NCBI GenBank assembly: GCA_922989275.2 | Contig: OV277871.1 | Span: 28,158,693-28,222,692 of the forward strand | Source of the DNA: Gari tellinella | Taxonomy: Eukaryota; Mollusca; Bivalvia; Cardiida; Psammobiidae | Direction: 5' to 3' | Length of the DNA stretch: 64,000 bases | Part shown: positions 33,101-43,193 of the stretch, one piece after another | Numbering within the stretch: position 1 is the stretch's first letter | Layout of the letters: each line of letters starts with the position of its first letter | The notes under the pieces: model-generated | Databases searched by the model: none | The model's input: the letters and a program-made list of their open reading frames with translations, nothing else | Told to the model about the DNA's origin: nothing | Position numbers and translations under genes: made by a program

Positions 33101-36100
33101 CCCTACCCAACAAAGGACCTTTCGTGCGCTCGGACAGACAGACGGACGACGGACATCCAGCGATCCTAAAAGCTCACCTTGGCACTTCGTGCCAGGTGAG
33201 CTAAAAAGGAATCCTTGTTCAGAGGACCTTTGTAGGAACGGAACACTGGATGTACAGGAAAGGATGGAGTGAGTTTGTACCTGACTGTTTCTGGACAGGA
33301 GTGAGGGAGATTCTGTGTGTGCCAGCCAGCTGGTTCATGGGCAGTCCTATCTGGATCCTATGGGTCTGCTGTAATACAAACTTCAACTCTAAGTCATGTT
33401 AACTCTTTCCTCCCTGAAACTTCAAATGGACAATCCCAGTTTTCATTTTAGTCTAGTCCATTTCTGACTTTTAAGGGTTGTTTTAGTCAATGTTTTGCAT
33501 TATGACAAACAGTGAAGACCCAGATCAGAGGGCTCCGTAAGGAGCCCTCTGATCTGGGTATTCACTGTTTGCATAGGACAAATGCACATTTCACATGTAT
33601 ACTGTTTGAAAAGGACGCCTATATGCGGGACTAGGGTTCAAAGGGTTAACCCTTTACTCCATAGTAGAAACTTTTAGTGTATTTAGTTTTTTCCTTCACT
33701 AAAAAATTACAGGCGTATAAAGACATATTTATAGGGAAATGGGTTAATGGTGTATGTATGCTGTATTGGGTTAGTGCAGTATGACAGTAATACATAAGTG
33801 CCTAAAGGAGTTTTTTGCATTCTGCATTACTTTTGTCCGGCCCTAAGCAGACACCTGTCTTTAAATATAACAACATAATGTTTCTTAATCCTGTAGTTGC
33901 TTGACAAGTTTGACTAAAACCCTGAGAACAATCCTGGAAACATGGTTTATTTTTACAATACAATGATTGTTGACTGTGCTCAATACCTTTTTCTTGTTGG
34001 TGACTAGCTTGTAGTTCTGAGCTGACAGGCAGTACCTATCAGGTGGCAGTCTCGGCCCTGTGTATGGTTTGATCAGAGGCAATGACTGACCATTCTTATG
34101 CCGGGATATCTCCAACAACAGCTGCAAAACAATTTAGCAAATAATTTGATAATTTTGATTTTATTTGTTTTGATTTTACTTCGCTTTCAACAGTATTTCA
34201 GTCATTTCACGACGTCCAGCTAATTACAGGTGGAGGAAGACCCCAGAAGTCCTTTATGCACTGTTTCAGGCACAAATCAGCAACTGGGTAGAACCACCGA
34301 CCTTCCACAAGCCAGCAGGAAGGCTTCCCCACATGAAAAATCTGAACGACCCTACTGGGATTCAAACTCACAGCCATGGAGGCCCCTTAATTTGATAATA
34401 ACAAGAGAGAATCAAGTACAGTAGGGCATATATACAAACTACACATATGCAGTGTTCCCTCCCAACAACAGCCTTCCCAACAATGACTCCCTCCTTACAA
34501 AGACTTTTGTCACAGTTTTCTTAAGAGGACAATTATGTCTAACACTTTGACTGCTGCAATATCGGCTGCTTAAAATTGTCATCTGCTGTTTTTTTCTCAA
34601 AGTTACATTTAAGTGGACATTTTAATAGAATAAATAACGGCAAGTGACAAACAGCTTGAATCCAGATCAGATGCCCTTACGTGGCATCTGATCTGGATTT
34701 AAGCTGTTTGCAAATGTAAACTTAGTCTTAATTTTCCCTCCCTATAACGACTCCCTCCGAACAACACACACAATCTCCCATTGATAGTCCTTATTGCACT
34801 GTAACATATCCACCATCTGACATAGAACAAAGTTTACACAACATGAGACAGGAAAATAAAATTGATGACTTACATTATTGTAATGAAGTTATTTTTGTCT
34901 GCTACATTTGTCATCCATATTTTTCTACAGTAAGAATAATTTCAAAACAAAATCTGTTATAAATTAGGTCAGAGTGTCAAACAGTTTGGAGCCTGATGAG
35001 ACATAAGTGTTTGCGAAAGGTAATACTGTTTAGTGATTAAGACTAAATAACTGAAGCCCTGAATTACTTTTTGGGCTTTGCATCTTTAGGTGCTTTACCA
35101 TTTCCTTTAAATTCATAAAGTTTATTCTTCCACTGAAGAAAATAGTCTCACTTCATTCAGTCATGAATATATTCTATAAATATATTATCTATATTCTAGA
35201 ATACTATTCTAGCATATTGTAGTTTAAAACATGCAGAAAGTAAAGCAGAATGTGCCTTAAGGCACATTCTACTTTACTTTCAACCTACTTTAAGTGGTCA
35301 CCAGTCTTTAAAACTAGAAACAGGCTAAGGGTTAACCCATTCCCCCATAAATACGCCTTTTTACGCCTCTTATTTATTCCTCTACTGAGGAAAATAGTTC
35401 CAATTTATACAGTTATGAATATGTATGATAAGAACTATTTTCTATATTATAGCAGATGGTACCTTAAAGCAGGTTGAAAGTAAAGCAGAATGTGCCATAA
35501 GGCGCATTCTGCTTTACTTTTAACCTGCTTTAAGTGGACATCTATTGTCAATACTAGAAACAGGCTATGGGGGAAAGGGTTAAAAGGGGTAATACAGTAA
35601 ATACATGATAAAGACTGGCAGTCTTACATCTCTTGGTGGAGGGGTAGTAAAGGAGTGATCCATTCTACATTGCACTGCTAGCTGTACATCTTCTGTGTCT
35701 ATTGTTTTCTTATTGGCATGGTTTGAGTACACTTTGGCATCATCAAGTATGTCTGTAACATATCCTGAAAAATATACTGTACATCTGTATTCTCGCGATA
35801 CTTAATATTTAAATAAATGGTGTATTTAAACAAAAACCTTACTTTAATTGTGGCTCTCTTCCTGGCAGTATTAAATTATAAATGTGTCAACTATTAAAAA
35901 AACATCAGTGGACTCCGGAGTCCCCCAAGGAACTGTTCTTGGCCCAATCCTGTTCCTTTGTCACATAAATGACCTCCCAGACTGTGTGAAATCATCTGTT
36001 AGACTGTTTGCAGATGACTGCCTACTGTACCAGACAATCAAAAGTAGTACAGACCAAGAAAAACTACAGACAGACCTAAATAGCTTAGAAACATGGGCAC

Positions 36101-38905
36101 GCAAATGGGGCATGCATGAGATTCAATACAAAGAAATGCTACATACTCTCCATAAACAAAAAGATAACCAAAATCTATCAACTTAATAACCACTTTCTAC
36201 AAGAGGTACAAGATAATCCGTATCTAGGGATACAGATATCCAAAGACCTCAAATGGAATGTGCACATAAACAATGTATGTAAGAAAGCTAATTACACACT
36301 TGGATTCTTTAGAAGAAACCTTAGAAACGTACCCGAAAAATGCAGATAAACAGCATACATTTCAGTAGTACGATCAATAATGGAGTATGGAGCAACAATC
36401 TGGAATCCTTACCTCAAAGGGGACATCGACAAACTAGAAAAAATTCAAAACCGAGCAATCAGATTTATAACAAAGAACTACAAAGACAGAGAGACAGGGG
36501 CTATCACCAAAATGAGAGAACGGCTGGAACTAGAGACCCTTGAAGACAGGAGACTAAGCCTTCGTTTAATACTCATGTACAAGGTAGTAGAAGGTCTAGT
36601 ACCAGCTCTACCAGCACAAACATTTACCAAACCGGCAAAACCAAGAAGAAACATTAAAGCTACTAAATTTAAAGATTACAGTACGAATAATATAATTGAA
36701 AACCAGGTAGCTGCAACAACACAAGAGGACTCACAATCCCAAATAGCAAAACCCCACAGTACAGACATTCCTTCTTTGTAGACACTATGATGCAGTGGAA
36801 CAAACTGCCAGACAGCACAGTGCATGCTGATTCCGTAGAGGCTTTTAAGACAGCCCTACGAGATCATCGCCAAAAAAATGGCGTCTCTTCACATCTGTCG
36901 TGTAAAAGCCTTTATAGGATTCTACGACGTACTATATTCAGATTCAGAAAAAAAATTTTTTATCTGCATGCTTAAAACAATAAAAACATGTTTATTTTTG
37001 TGGCAGTAGGCAAGTTTGTATACTTGACCTCACATCACAATTCTCTCTGTATAATATAGGTCAAGCTCTGAAGACGCAACAGTACATGGTCAAACACAGA
37101 GTTCACTCCATTAATTTGTGTTCAAATTAAAGTTAACTGAAATATTAAGGAACGTGAAGACAATTTAACATTTTCAAATTGACTGTTTTATTCATTGTAA
37201 TTTCATATAGTGAAACCTTCATTCTTCTGGGCACCGAAAAGTGGGCGGGTGTATTACCTTACCATCGAAATACTGCTCATTTTGCAGGGTAAAAACTAAA
37301 TATACATAAACTTCCGTTATCTTAACAATTTTTTATCAGATAATGCCAAGTGTGATTGACAGGAAATCATCAAGATAGGCCAGTGTGTGTTTATCGCGAG
37401 AGTGCTCTTTTCCAGTCATCCGGGTATTTTATGTCTTAAGCATACTCTATCTATCTATCTATCTTCCATTAATGTGAAACCCCTTGCGAGGACGTACACA
37501 TGTCGCGCGTCAAACTGTGAAGAGTGTTAATAAAGTGAAAGTAAAAGAGAAAAGAATAAAAACTGTGAAAACAAAGTTAGAAGGATAAAAGTATAAAAGA
37601 TTTCTTTAGTTGGTTTTTATGGTAAAAAATGTTCAATGCTGGAGATAGCAGCATTGAACTGGTCTATGTTTGGTAGAGACACAATGTCTGGTGGCAGTTT
37701 GTTCCAGTGGAAGACAGTTCTGGGGAAGTAGGAATACTTGTAGTAATCTGTTTTAGTTGAGATCAGTCTGTAAGAGAGATGGTGAGAAAGTCTTGATTGT
37801 CTTGAGATTGGAATTAGAAAACCTTCAATAGGTATGGCCACAAGATTATACGTGATTTTATACATAAGAGAGAGTCTAGTGTCAATGCGACGGAGATCTA
37901 GTCGTCGTAGGTTCAGGGAATGTAGCATATTGGTTACACTAGATTTCTGGCCGTAATCATGTTTTATCCAGCGTGCCGATCTTCGTTGTACTGTCTCTAT
38001 TTGGTCAATTTGGGTCTGTGTGTGAGGGGACCATACTTCAGAGGCGTATTCAAGTTGGGGTCTGACTAGTGTTTTGTAAGCATTTGTCCTCAGGGGTTCT
38101 GAACGTATCTTAATGTTTCTACGAAGAAATCCTAGCGTTTGATTAGCTTCTTTGGTGACTCTATTTATGTGGTCGTCCTAGGATAGGTTATGTGAGATGT
38201 CAACACCAAGGTACTTTGCTGAATCTACAGACTAACAACGAGCCATGTAAATAGTACTGGGTGGGGATAGGTTGTTTTCTTTTGGTTATATGGACAACCT
38301 GGCATTTAGAGGGGTTGAAATGCATATCCCATTCCTGTTCCCATTTTTCGAGCAAGAGTAAGTCGTTTTGCAGGATTGATGACTGCTTTGGTGAAGACAG
38401 GGACAGGTAAATAGCTGTATCTCTCGGTCCTACTCTGAGAAAACTAGCTTATGTTGGGTTTGTTTTCTTCGAGTGCACATGATCGCTAAGTGTAAACAAA
38501 CTGAGTGATGTCGAATGAAGGGTGTGTGATGTAGCACTGGAAAAGAGAATAGCAATGATGCGAGAATTGTGATGCCGAGTTTCTATTTTAGCTCATAGAA
38601 CTCTACCAATGTCATTCACTAACAGTGTACATGTGTAGGGTAAATTTGGCCAATGCGATTAATGTAGATCCTGCTCATATTGAACAGTTAGAAGAAGAAT
38701 GTTTCATAAGATGATAAAGGGGGGTTCGATGTTAACAGGGGCCGTGTGGACAAATCTGACTCGAGATTATCGTAAATCAATTACTGTAAGTAAATTCCAG
38801 CATTTGGTTGATAAGTCTTGGTTCATATTCTGTAACACCCATATCTTTAAGGATGGCAGACATCACTTGGGCATCTCGCGGAGAACTCTTTGCAGGTGCA
38901 GTCAT
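29929..38905 (-). CDS. TAF9: TAF9, TFIID/SAGA histone-fold subunit, complete
   Basis: TBP-associated factor of TFIID and SAGA-type complexes; its histone fold pairs with TAF6. Six coding exons join in phase: 38905-38785, 35764-35628, 34121-33987, 33368-33281, 31396-31286 and 30101-29929, giving 254 aa (human TAF9 264). Residues 1-40 hold [20 protein letters not shown] and NQMLEFTY; 41-86 complete the histone fold ([26 protein letters not shown]). Residues 87-131 carry the conserved [20 protein letters not shown]. The rest is Gln/Gly/Ser/Pro-rich and ends [12 protein letters not shown], the typical basic-acidic tail. Introns hold MITEs, pearl-like elements, a SINE and LINE debris, but the exons are intact. 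Its start codon is 49 bp from the 4.2-kb element at 38955-43201, whose outward TATA box may drive it. Confidence 0.95.
30134..30340. repeat. Family C, complete, in TAF9 intron 5
   Basis: ACAGTAAAACCTCTCTAATA arm; core AGTAAAACAGAAAGCTCC, TAAT, GGAGCTTTCTG; right arm AAGGTTTTATTG. Confidence 0.75.
30365..30917 (-). mobile_element. Pearl-like element, 145-bp core family
   Basis: Left end GCCCTATATCGCTCACC; right end CGGACGACGGAAATCCAGC, AAAAGCTCAC, then the hairpin TGGCACTTCGTGCCA and GGTGAGTTAAAA. Core units contain GACCTAG and TTTCATGAAGATCAA. Confidence 0.7.
30959..31207. repeat. TTAA MITE family A in TAF9 intron 5
   Basis: Complete: TTAACCCTTTCCCACATGG to TATGTGGGAAAGGGTTAA; centre GTGCCTTAAGGCAC. 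Confidence 0.85.
31286..31396 (-). CDS. TAF9: TAF9 exon 5
   Basis: 111 nt, TTTTCAG before and GTGGGT after. Encodes [18 protein letters not shown].. [12 protein letters not shown], low-complexity linker. Confidence 0.92.
31434..31565. repeat. Family A left half
   Basis: TTAACCCTCTCCCTCATAG arm up to CTAGCAGATTATTG; remainder replaced by C-like remnants. Confidence 0.6.
31606..31747. mobile_element. Small inverted-end element N
   Basis: Ends CAGTGGTGTAAAATTC and GAAAGTTTTACACCCCTGCTG are roughly inverted. It is inserted in a C-like repeat. No ORF. Confidence 0.4.
32143..33205 (-). mobile_element. Pearl-like element, 145-bp core family, larger copy
   Basis: Left end GGGCCACTATGGCCCTAAAT then CGCTCACC; right end GACGGACGACGGACATCC, AAAAGCTCACC, hairpin TTGGCACTTCGTGCCA, GGTGAGCTAAAA. 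CCTAGTGACC recurs at 32401, 32546, 32691 and 32836, spacing 145 bp. A piece with TTGGGTA ends (about 33005-33050) interrupts the right end. Confidence 0.75.
33281..33368 (-). CDS. TAF9: TAF9 exon 4
   Basis: 88 nt, ATTACAG before and GTACAA after. Encodes [16 protein letters not shown].. SLTPVQKQS. Confidence 0.92.
33399..33649. repeat. TTAA MITE family B in TAF9 intron 3
   Basis: Complete; hairpin GGGCTCCGTAAGGAGCCC; right TTAA shared with the next A element. Confidence 0.85.
33646..33746. repeat. Family A internal-deletion derivative
   Basis: TTAACCCTTTACTCCATAG joined to ATAGGGAAATGGGTTAA with the hairpin gone. Confidence 0.7.
33987..34121 (-). CDS. TAF9: TAF9 exon 3, conserved post-histone-fold region
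   Basis: 135 nt, TTGCAG before and GTATTG after. Encodes [20 protein letters not shown], then [16 protein letters not shown] and VTNKKK. Confidence 0.96.
34225..34385 (-). mobile_element. tRNA-derived SINE, inverted
   Basis: Reverse complement starts GGGGCCTCCATGGCTGTGAG, has TTTGAATCCC as box B, then the body seen at 8155-8325 (CTGCTGGCTTGTGGAAGG, TGTGCCTGAAACAGTGCAT). Confidence 0.7.
34445..34780. repeat. CCCTCC/AACAAC repeat with nested E-type hairpin
   Basis: Diverged outer parts TGTTCCCTCCCAACAAC and CTCCCTCCGAACAACACAC; a related half copy (GTGTGCGTTGTTCGAAGGG) is at 31917-31960. A hairpin at 34648-34712 (CAAACAGCTTGAATCCAGAT, CAGATGCC..GGCATCTG) sits inside. Confidence 0.5.
35090..35335. 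repeat. TTAA MITE family A in TAF9 intron 2
   Basis: Hairpin GTGCCTTAAGGCAC; right end CAGGCTAAGGGTTAA, TTAA shared with next copy. Confidence 0.75.
35332..35582. repeat. TTAA MITE family A
   Basis: Complete: TTAACCCATTCCCCCATAA to TATGGGGGAAAGGGTTAA; centre GTGCCATAAGGCGC. Confidence 0.85.
35628..35764 (-). CDS. TAF9: TAF9 exon 2, histone-fold second half
   Basis: 137 nt, TTTTCAG before and GTAAGA after. Encodes [18 protein letters not shown].. [21 protein letters not shown]. Confidence 0.96.
35870..36990 (+). pseudogene. LINE reverse-transcriptase remnant
   Basis: Decayed 3' part of a non-LTR retrotransposon ORF2 in TAF9 intron 1. Visible landmarks: [15 protein letters not shown], the catalytic [16 protein letters not shown], a frame change near 36116 to [27 protein letters not shown], a stop near 36347, [27 protein letters not shown] and a further stop at about 36780. 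No endonuclease domain. The order of motifs fits the jockey/CR1-like group. Clearly non-functional. Confidence 0.85.
37440..38405 (-). pseudogene. Second LINE remnant, inverted, with TAGA repeat tail
   Basis: On the - strand: [32 protein letters not shown], an in-frame TAG, then [52 protein letters not shown] and a stop at about 37617. The 3' end is a (TAGA)n stretch (plus strand CTATCTATCTATCTATC at about 37447). A different copy from the LINE at 35870; 5' truncated. Confidence 0.85.
38785..38905 (-). CDS. TAF9: TAF9 exon 1 with start codon
   Basis: ATG at 38905-38903 in the context AAAATGAC; 121 nt then GTAATT donor. Encodes [16 protein letters not shown].. [13 protein letters not shown]. 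It is the only ATG that opens the histone fold. Confidence 0.95.
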
Positions 38906-39024
38906 TTTGTAAACAAATTTTTTTTTTGCCGACCATGGATGCTGCTCTATTTTCAGGGTCTGGGTAAAATACTGACGGATTCTACTGACGAGTTAAAACA
39001 AGAACAAAACGCTGACCAGTTAAG

Positions 39025-39031
39025 TTATATA
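39025..39031 (-). promoter_or_regulatory. TAF9: TATA box facing TAF9
   Basis: TATATAA on the - strand, about 120 bp before the TAF9 ATG; a start site about 30 bp downstream would give a 5' UTR of about 90 nt. It lies in the inserted element's terminal unit. Confidence 0.45.
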
Positions 39032-39431
39032 GGCTTTTCTCGATTCTACTGACGACAAAGAATGAGAACGAATATCACTGACACTATGTAAACGTATAGG
39101 AAAGTGGCTGACCACAATGGATCTGAATAAATTAGAACATTAATTGAAGTTATTAAAATCAAAATATCTAATATAATAGTAGATTAAATACCTTTAAAAA
39201 AAAAAAAATTTAAAATTTGAAAAAAAATTTAAATCAAGGTTTAAGAAGTTAAATGGTATTTTTTGGGGTTTTTTTGGTTTGTTATATAAACACGTGATTT
39301 TTAAAAATGAATTTAAAATTTAAAAATTAAATTTTTTTTTTTAATATTTATCTAGATAAAGATATAGATCTAGAATTATAGAATCCATATTAATTTATAA
39401 GTGTATAACAAATTCTAAAATAGTTTGAAAT

Positions 39432-40280
39432 AGCTGAAAACGGAGTTGCTGACCAGTTGAAACAGGATCAAAACACTGACCAGTTAACTTATATAGGCTT
39501 TTCTCGATTCTACGACATGAAATGAGAACGAATATCACTGAATATCACTGACACTATGTAAACGTATGGGAAAGTGGCTGACCACAATGGATCTGAATAA
39601 ATTAGAACATTAATTGAAGTTATATAAACACATGAATTTAAAAATTAATTTAAAATTTAAAAATTTAAAAAAAATTTTTTTTTTAATATTTATCTAGATA
39701 TAGATATAGAATTATAGATTCCATATTAATTTATAAGTGTATAACAAATTCTATAAAAGTTTGAAATAGCTGAAAACGGAGTTGCTGACCAGTTGAAACA
39801 AGAACAAAACGCTGACCAGTTAAGTTATATAGGCTTTTCTCGATTCTACTGACGACATAGAATGAGAACGAATATCACTGAATATCACTGACACTATGTA
39901 AACGTATGGGAAAGTGGCTGACCACAATGGATCTGAATAAATTAGAACATTAATTGAAGTTATATAAACACATGAATTTAAAAATTAATTCAAAATTTAA
40001 AAATTTAAAATAATTTTTTTTATTTTAATATTTATCTAGATAAAGATCTGGAATTATAGATTCCATATTAATTTATAAGTGTCTAACAAATCTTATAATA
40101 GTTTGAAATAGCTGAAAACTGAGTTGCTGCCCAGTTGAAACAAGATCAAAACACTGACCAGTTAACTTATATAGGCTTTTCTCGGTTCTACTGACGACTT
40201 GAAATGAGAACAAATATCACTGACGCTATGTAAACGTATGGGAAAGTGGCTGACCACAATGGATCTGAATAAATTAGATC
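39432..40280. repeat. Tandem units 2-4 of the element's left arm
   Basis: TAGCTGAAAAC at 39432, 39768 and 40110 marks unit starts. Each unit holds TTATATAGGCTTTTCTC, then CTATGTAAACGTATGGG and CACAATGGATCTGAATAA, then an AT-rich TTTAAA run. Confidence 0.85.
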
Positions 40281-41187
40281 ATTTTATGCGAGTAGAAGTG
40301 TTACTCGAGTTTTATTTCAGTGATTTATTATTGTTAACTTAATAGAATAATATCTTTCATTTATTAATGCGTAGGTTAGAAAAGAATAAATATTTTTACG
40401 ATTTAATTATTGATCTATATAAAGATCTAATACATTTATTAATAAATGTTGACAATTATTTTATTACTTACAAAATTAAAGTGGAATTTTTAAAATTATA
40501 AGCCAAATTTTAATAAAGTGGGAAAAGGTCTAAAGTTGTGGTTAACACTCACATATCATATGAGATACATTCGCCATTGAAGTGTAGATCTACATCAATT
40601 TAAAATTAAATAGAATCACCAAAGAATTTATATTTAAAGATTGAATTTGATCATGTTTCAAATGACGTTCCAGATCATCGAATTCCTTGGCGTTTGATCA
40701 GGTATTAACTTGTACTAATCTAAAGGTCGATAATACTTTAATATAGTGTTTGATATTGAAAGGTAAAGGCATTCCTATATTAAAGGTTACCGTTAATTGT
40801 CGGCTCTTTTCTTTGATGTAATTACCACTTAATTAATGATTAATTTATTTGGAAACTTGTCGCAGTTTGTAGTGTAGGCTCGAGCGTAATCAATTAAAAA
40901 TATTATTATGCTGCCTTTAATTTGATTGGTGGTTTGTCAACAATCCAACAAAAGGTGTGATAAATCCCCTCTTTGCATTATAATCTTGAATTGTCGATCA
41001 TTATTGCTCTTGTATTGCGTGTGTTAACATCGATAATCGTTACATATTATCTCTGTGCATAAACTCCATATTAGTGAACTTCATTATACTTTGATTTGAG
41101 TGTTGGAATAAGTCTGTGCTAAGTGAAATAACTGTGGGTGTTTTATTGTGAGTTTTTTTTCGGTGAATTGCACATTTGGAATTGAGG
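40281..41187. other. Interior of the 4.2-kb element, AT-rich
   Basis: No ORF or repeat recognised; may contain the promoter of the exon that follows. Confidence 0.4.
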
Positions 41188-41279
41188 ATGCCTTTGATCA
41201 TCGGCCATAGCCAGGTTAAGTATTTTTCCGAGTACCTGGACTCTGCGGAGTTCAGTGTATTTGCTTATCCTGGCTACCG
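41188..41279 (+). CDS. Candidate first exon, SGNH-hydrolase-like N-terminus
   Basis: ATG 41188 opens MPLIIGHSQVKYFSEYLD.. FAYPGYR and ends at a strong donor (CCG then GTAAGT). The LIIGHSQV start resembles block I of SGNH/GDSL hydrolases (GDS; here G-H-S with the Ser kept), and similar short proteins occur in invertebrate transposons. No second exon found, so either the gene is truncated or later exons are unrecognisable. Function not assigned. Confidence 0.45.
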
Positions 41280-42430
41280 GTAAGTAAACATGTTAACATT
41301 ATTGTAGCAAATTACTGACTAAATATGTTAGATTCAGAGGGGCCCATTTAAAATTTCATTTCGGTATGCTCTGTTCTATTCTGTTCTGCTAATAGGATTA
41401 GTATGTGAGACACGTGTCATTTAAAACACCCGCTGTGCGAATATATTACTCCACACGTTGAGGTACAGTGTAACTGCGTAGCTTCTATTTGATTGCATAT
41501 CGATAGGGTATACTGTTATTTGAGCTGATATATTTGTTTGTTTAGCGGTTAAAGCTACTGTATATTATATAACATTCAATGTTTAAATTATGCCTTTGTT
41601 TATTAAAGAAGCATTTGCTTTAAGAAGCAGACATGTAAATATTGTTCAATAGTAATTAATAACTTTTTTGTTTAAGGAATTAATGAACGTAATTAAATAC
41701 ATAGTATGATAATAAGTTTGTACTCTCCCAGCAGAGACAAAGAATAATAAATAATTATGTATATCATGTATATTGTTATAGGTTTGTATAAGCATCTTGA
41801 TTGACGTAACAGTTTGTATAAAAGTTGTAGAACAGAACAGAACAATTCCTTTATTACTCAGATTACATACATGTTTGACGATGGATATTGTGTACAAGTC
41901 AAATAAAATGAGTGTTCTGTTCTGTTATGTTCAGTATTGTTACATTCAATCGGTCACACATTAGGACACGCCCACAATAGAGATAGGCGGCCGATAAACA
42001 CAGTATATTTTTTCTGATTGGATCCTATGTGCGAAAAGACAAATAACGACCATTTTACTTTCATTGAGATTGACTTTTTCGGCGATATTGCATTTTGGCT
42101 TTTTTTGGTAAGTGTAAGTGGCTATTTAATATTATTAATATACGTGCCACCAAAATTCAAAATTATGAGGCTCATGAAAGCAGGGTCCACGATCCCGAGT
42201 CTTGGGTACACAATTTATTGTGTAGCGGATGCTTTCAAAACATATTTTTAAATGAATAAAGTAATGGCAAGACATTATTTAGAACTTTTATTTAATGTAA
42301 TAAAACGACTCAATAATGTATTGAAATTTTCTTTTACTTTAACTTTTATAAAATTTATTTTACACTTATAAATTAAGCCATAAATTAATTTTTAAATTCA
42401 TGGCTTAACATTCATCAAGTGTATATATAA
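41280..42430. other. Interior of the 4.2-kb element, right half
   Basis: Unique AT-rich sequence. A piece with inverted ends AGAACAGAACAGAACA / TGTTCTGTTCTGTT lies at about 41833-41931. Confidence 0.4.
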
Positions 42431-43193
42431 CAAAAAAACATATAACTTCTTAAACCTTGATTTAAATTTTTTTTTAAATTTTTAAAAAAAAAATTTGACA
42501 GATATTTAATCTATAATTATATCAGATATTTTGATTTTAATAACTTCAATTAATGTTCTAATTTATTCAGATCCATTGTGGTCAGCCACTTTCCTATACG
42601 TTTACATAGTGTCAGTGATATTCGTTCTCATTCTATGTCGTCAGTAGAATCGAGAAAAGCCTATATAACTTAACTGGTCAGCGTTTTGTTCTTGTTTCAA
42701 CTGGTCAGCAACTCCGTTTTCAGCTATTTCAAACTATTTTAGAATTTGTTATACACTTATAAATTAATATGGATTCTATAATTCTAGATCTATATCTTTA
42801 TCTAGATAAATATTAAAAAAAAAAAAATTAATTTTTAAATTTTAAATTCATTTTTAAAATCACGTGTTTATATAACAAACCAAAAAAAAACAAAAAATAC
42901 CATTTAACTTCTTAAACCTTGATTTAAATTTTTTTTCAAATTTTTAAATTTTTTTTTTGACAGATATTTAATCTACTATTATATTAGATATTTTGATTTT
43001 AATAATTTCAATTAATGTTCTAATTTATTCAGATCCATTGTGGTCAGCCACTTTCCTATACGTTTACATAGTGTCAGTGATATTCGTTCTCATTCTTTGT
43101 CGTCAGTAGAATCGAGAAAAGCCTATATAACTTAACTGGTCAGCGTTTTGTTCTTGTTTTAACTCGTCAGTAGAATCCGTCAGTATTTTACCC
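42430..43193. repeat. Right inverted arm of the 4.2-kb element
   Basis: Two units in opposite orientation to the left arm. AGCCTATATAACTTAACTGG appears twice, at about 42659 and 43120. Confidence 0.85.
43124..43130 (+). promoter_or_regulatory. SELENOT: TATA box facing SELENOT
   Basis: TATATAA on the + strand in the right arm, about 500 bp before the SELENOT ATG. CCTGCAG at 43617-43623 could be the acceptor of a 5' UTR intron, so the real start site is uncertain. Confidence 0.3.

Noticed and set aside
35884..36975. Functional reverse transcriptase gene
   Set aside because: The frame changes near 36116 and stops near 36347 and 36780; the endonuclease and N-terminal RT parts are missing.
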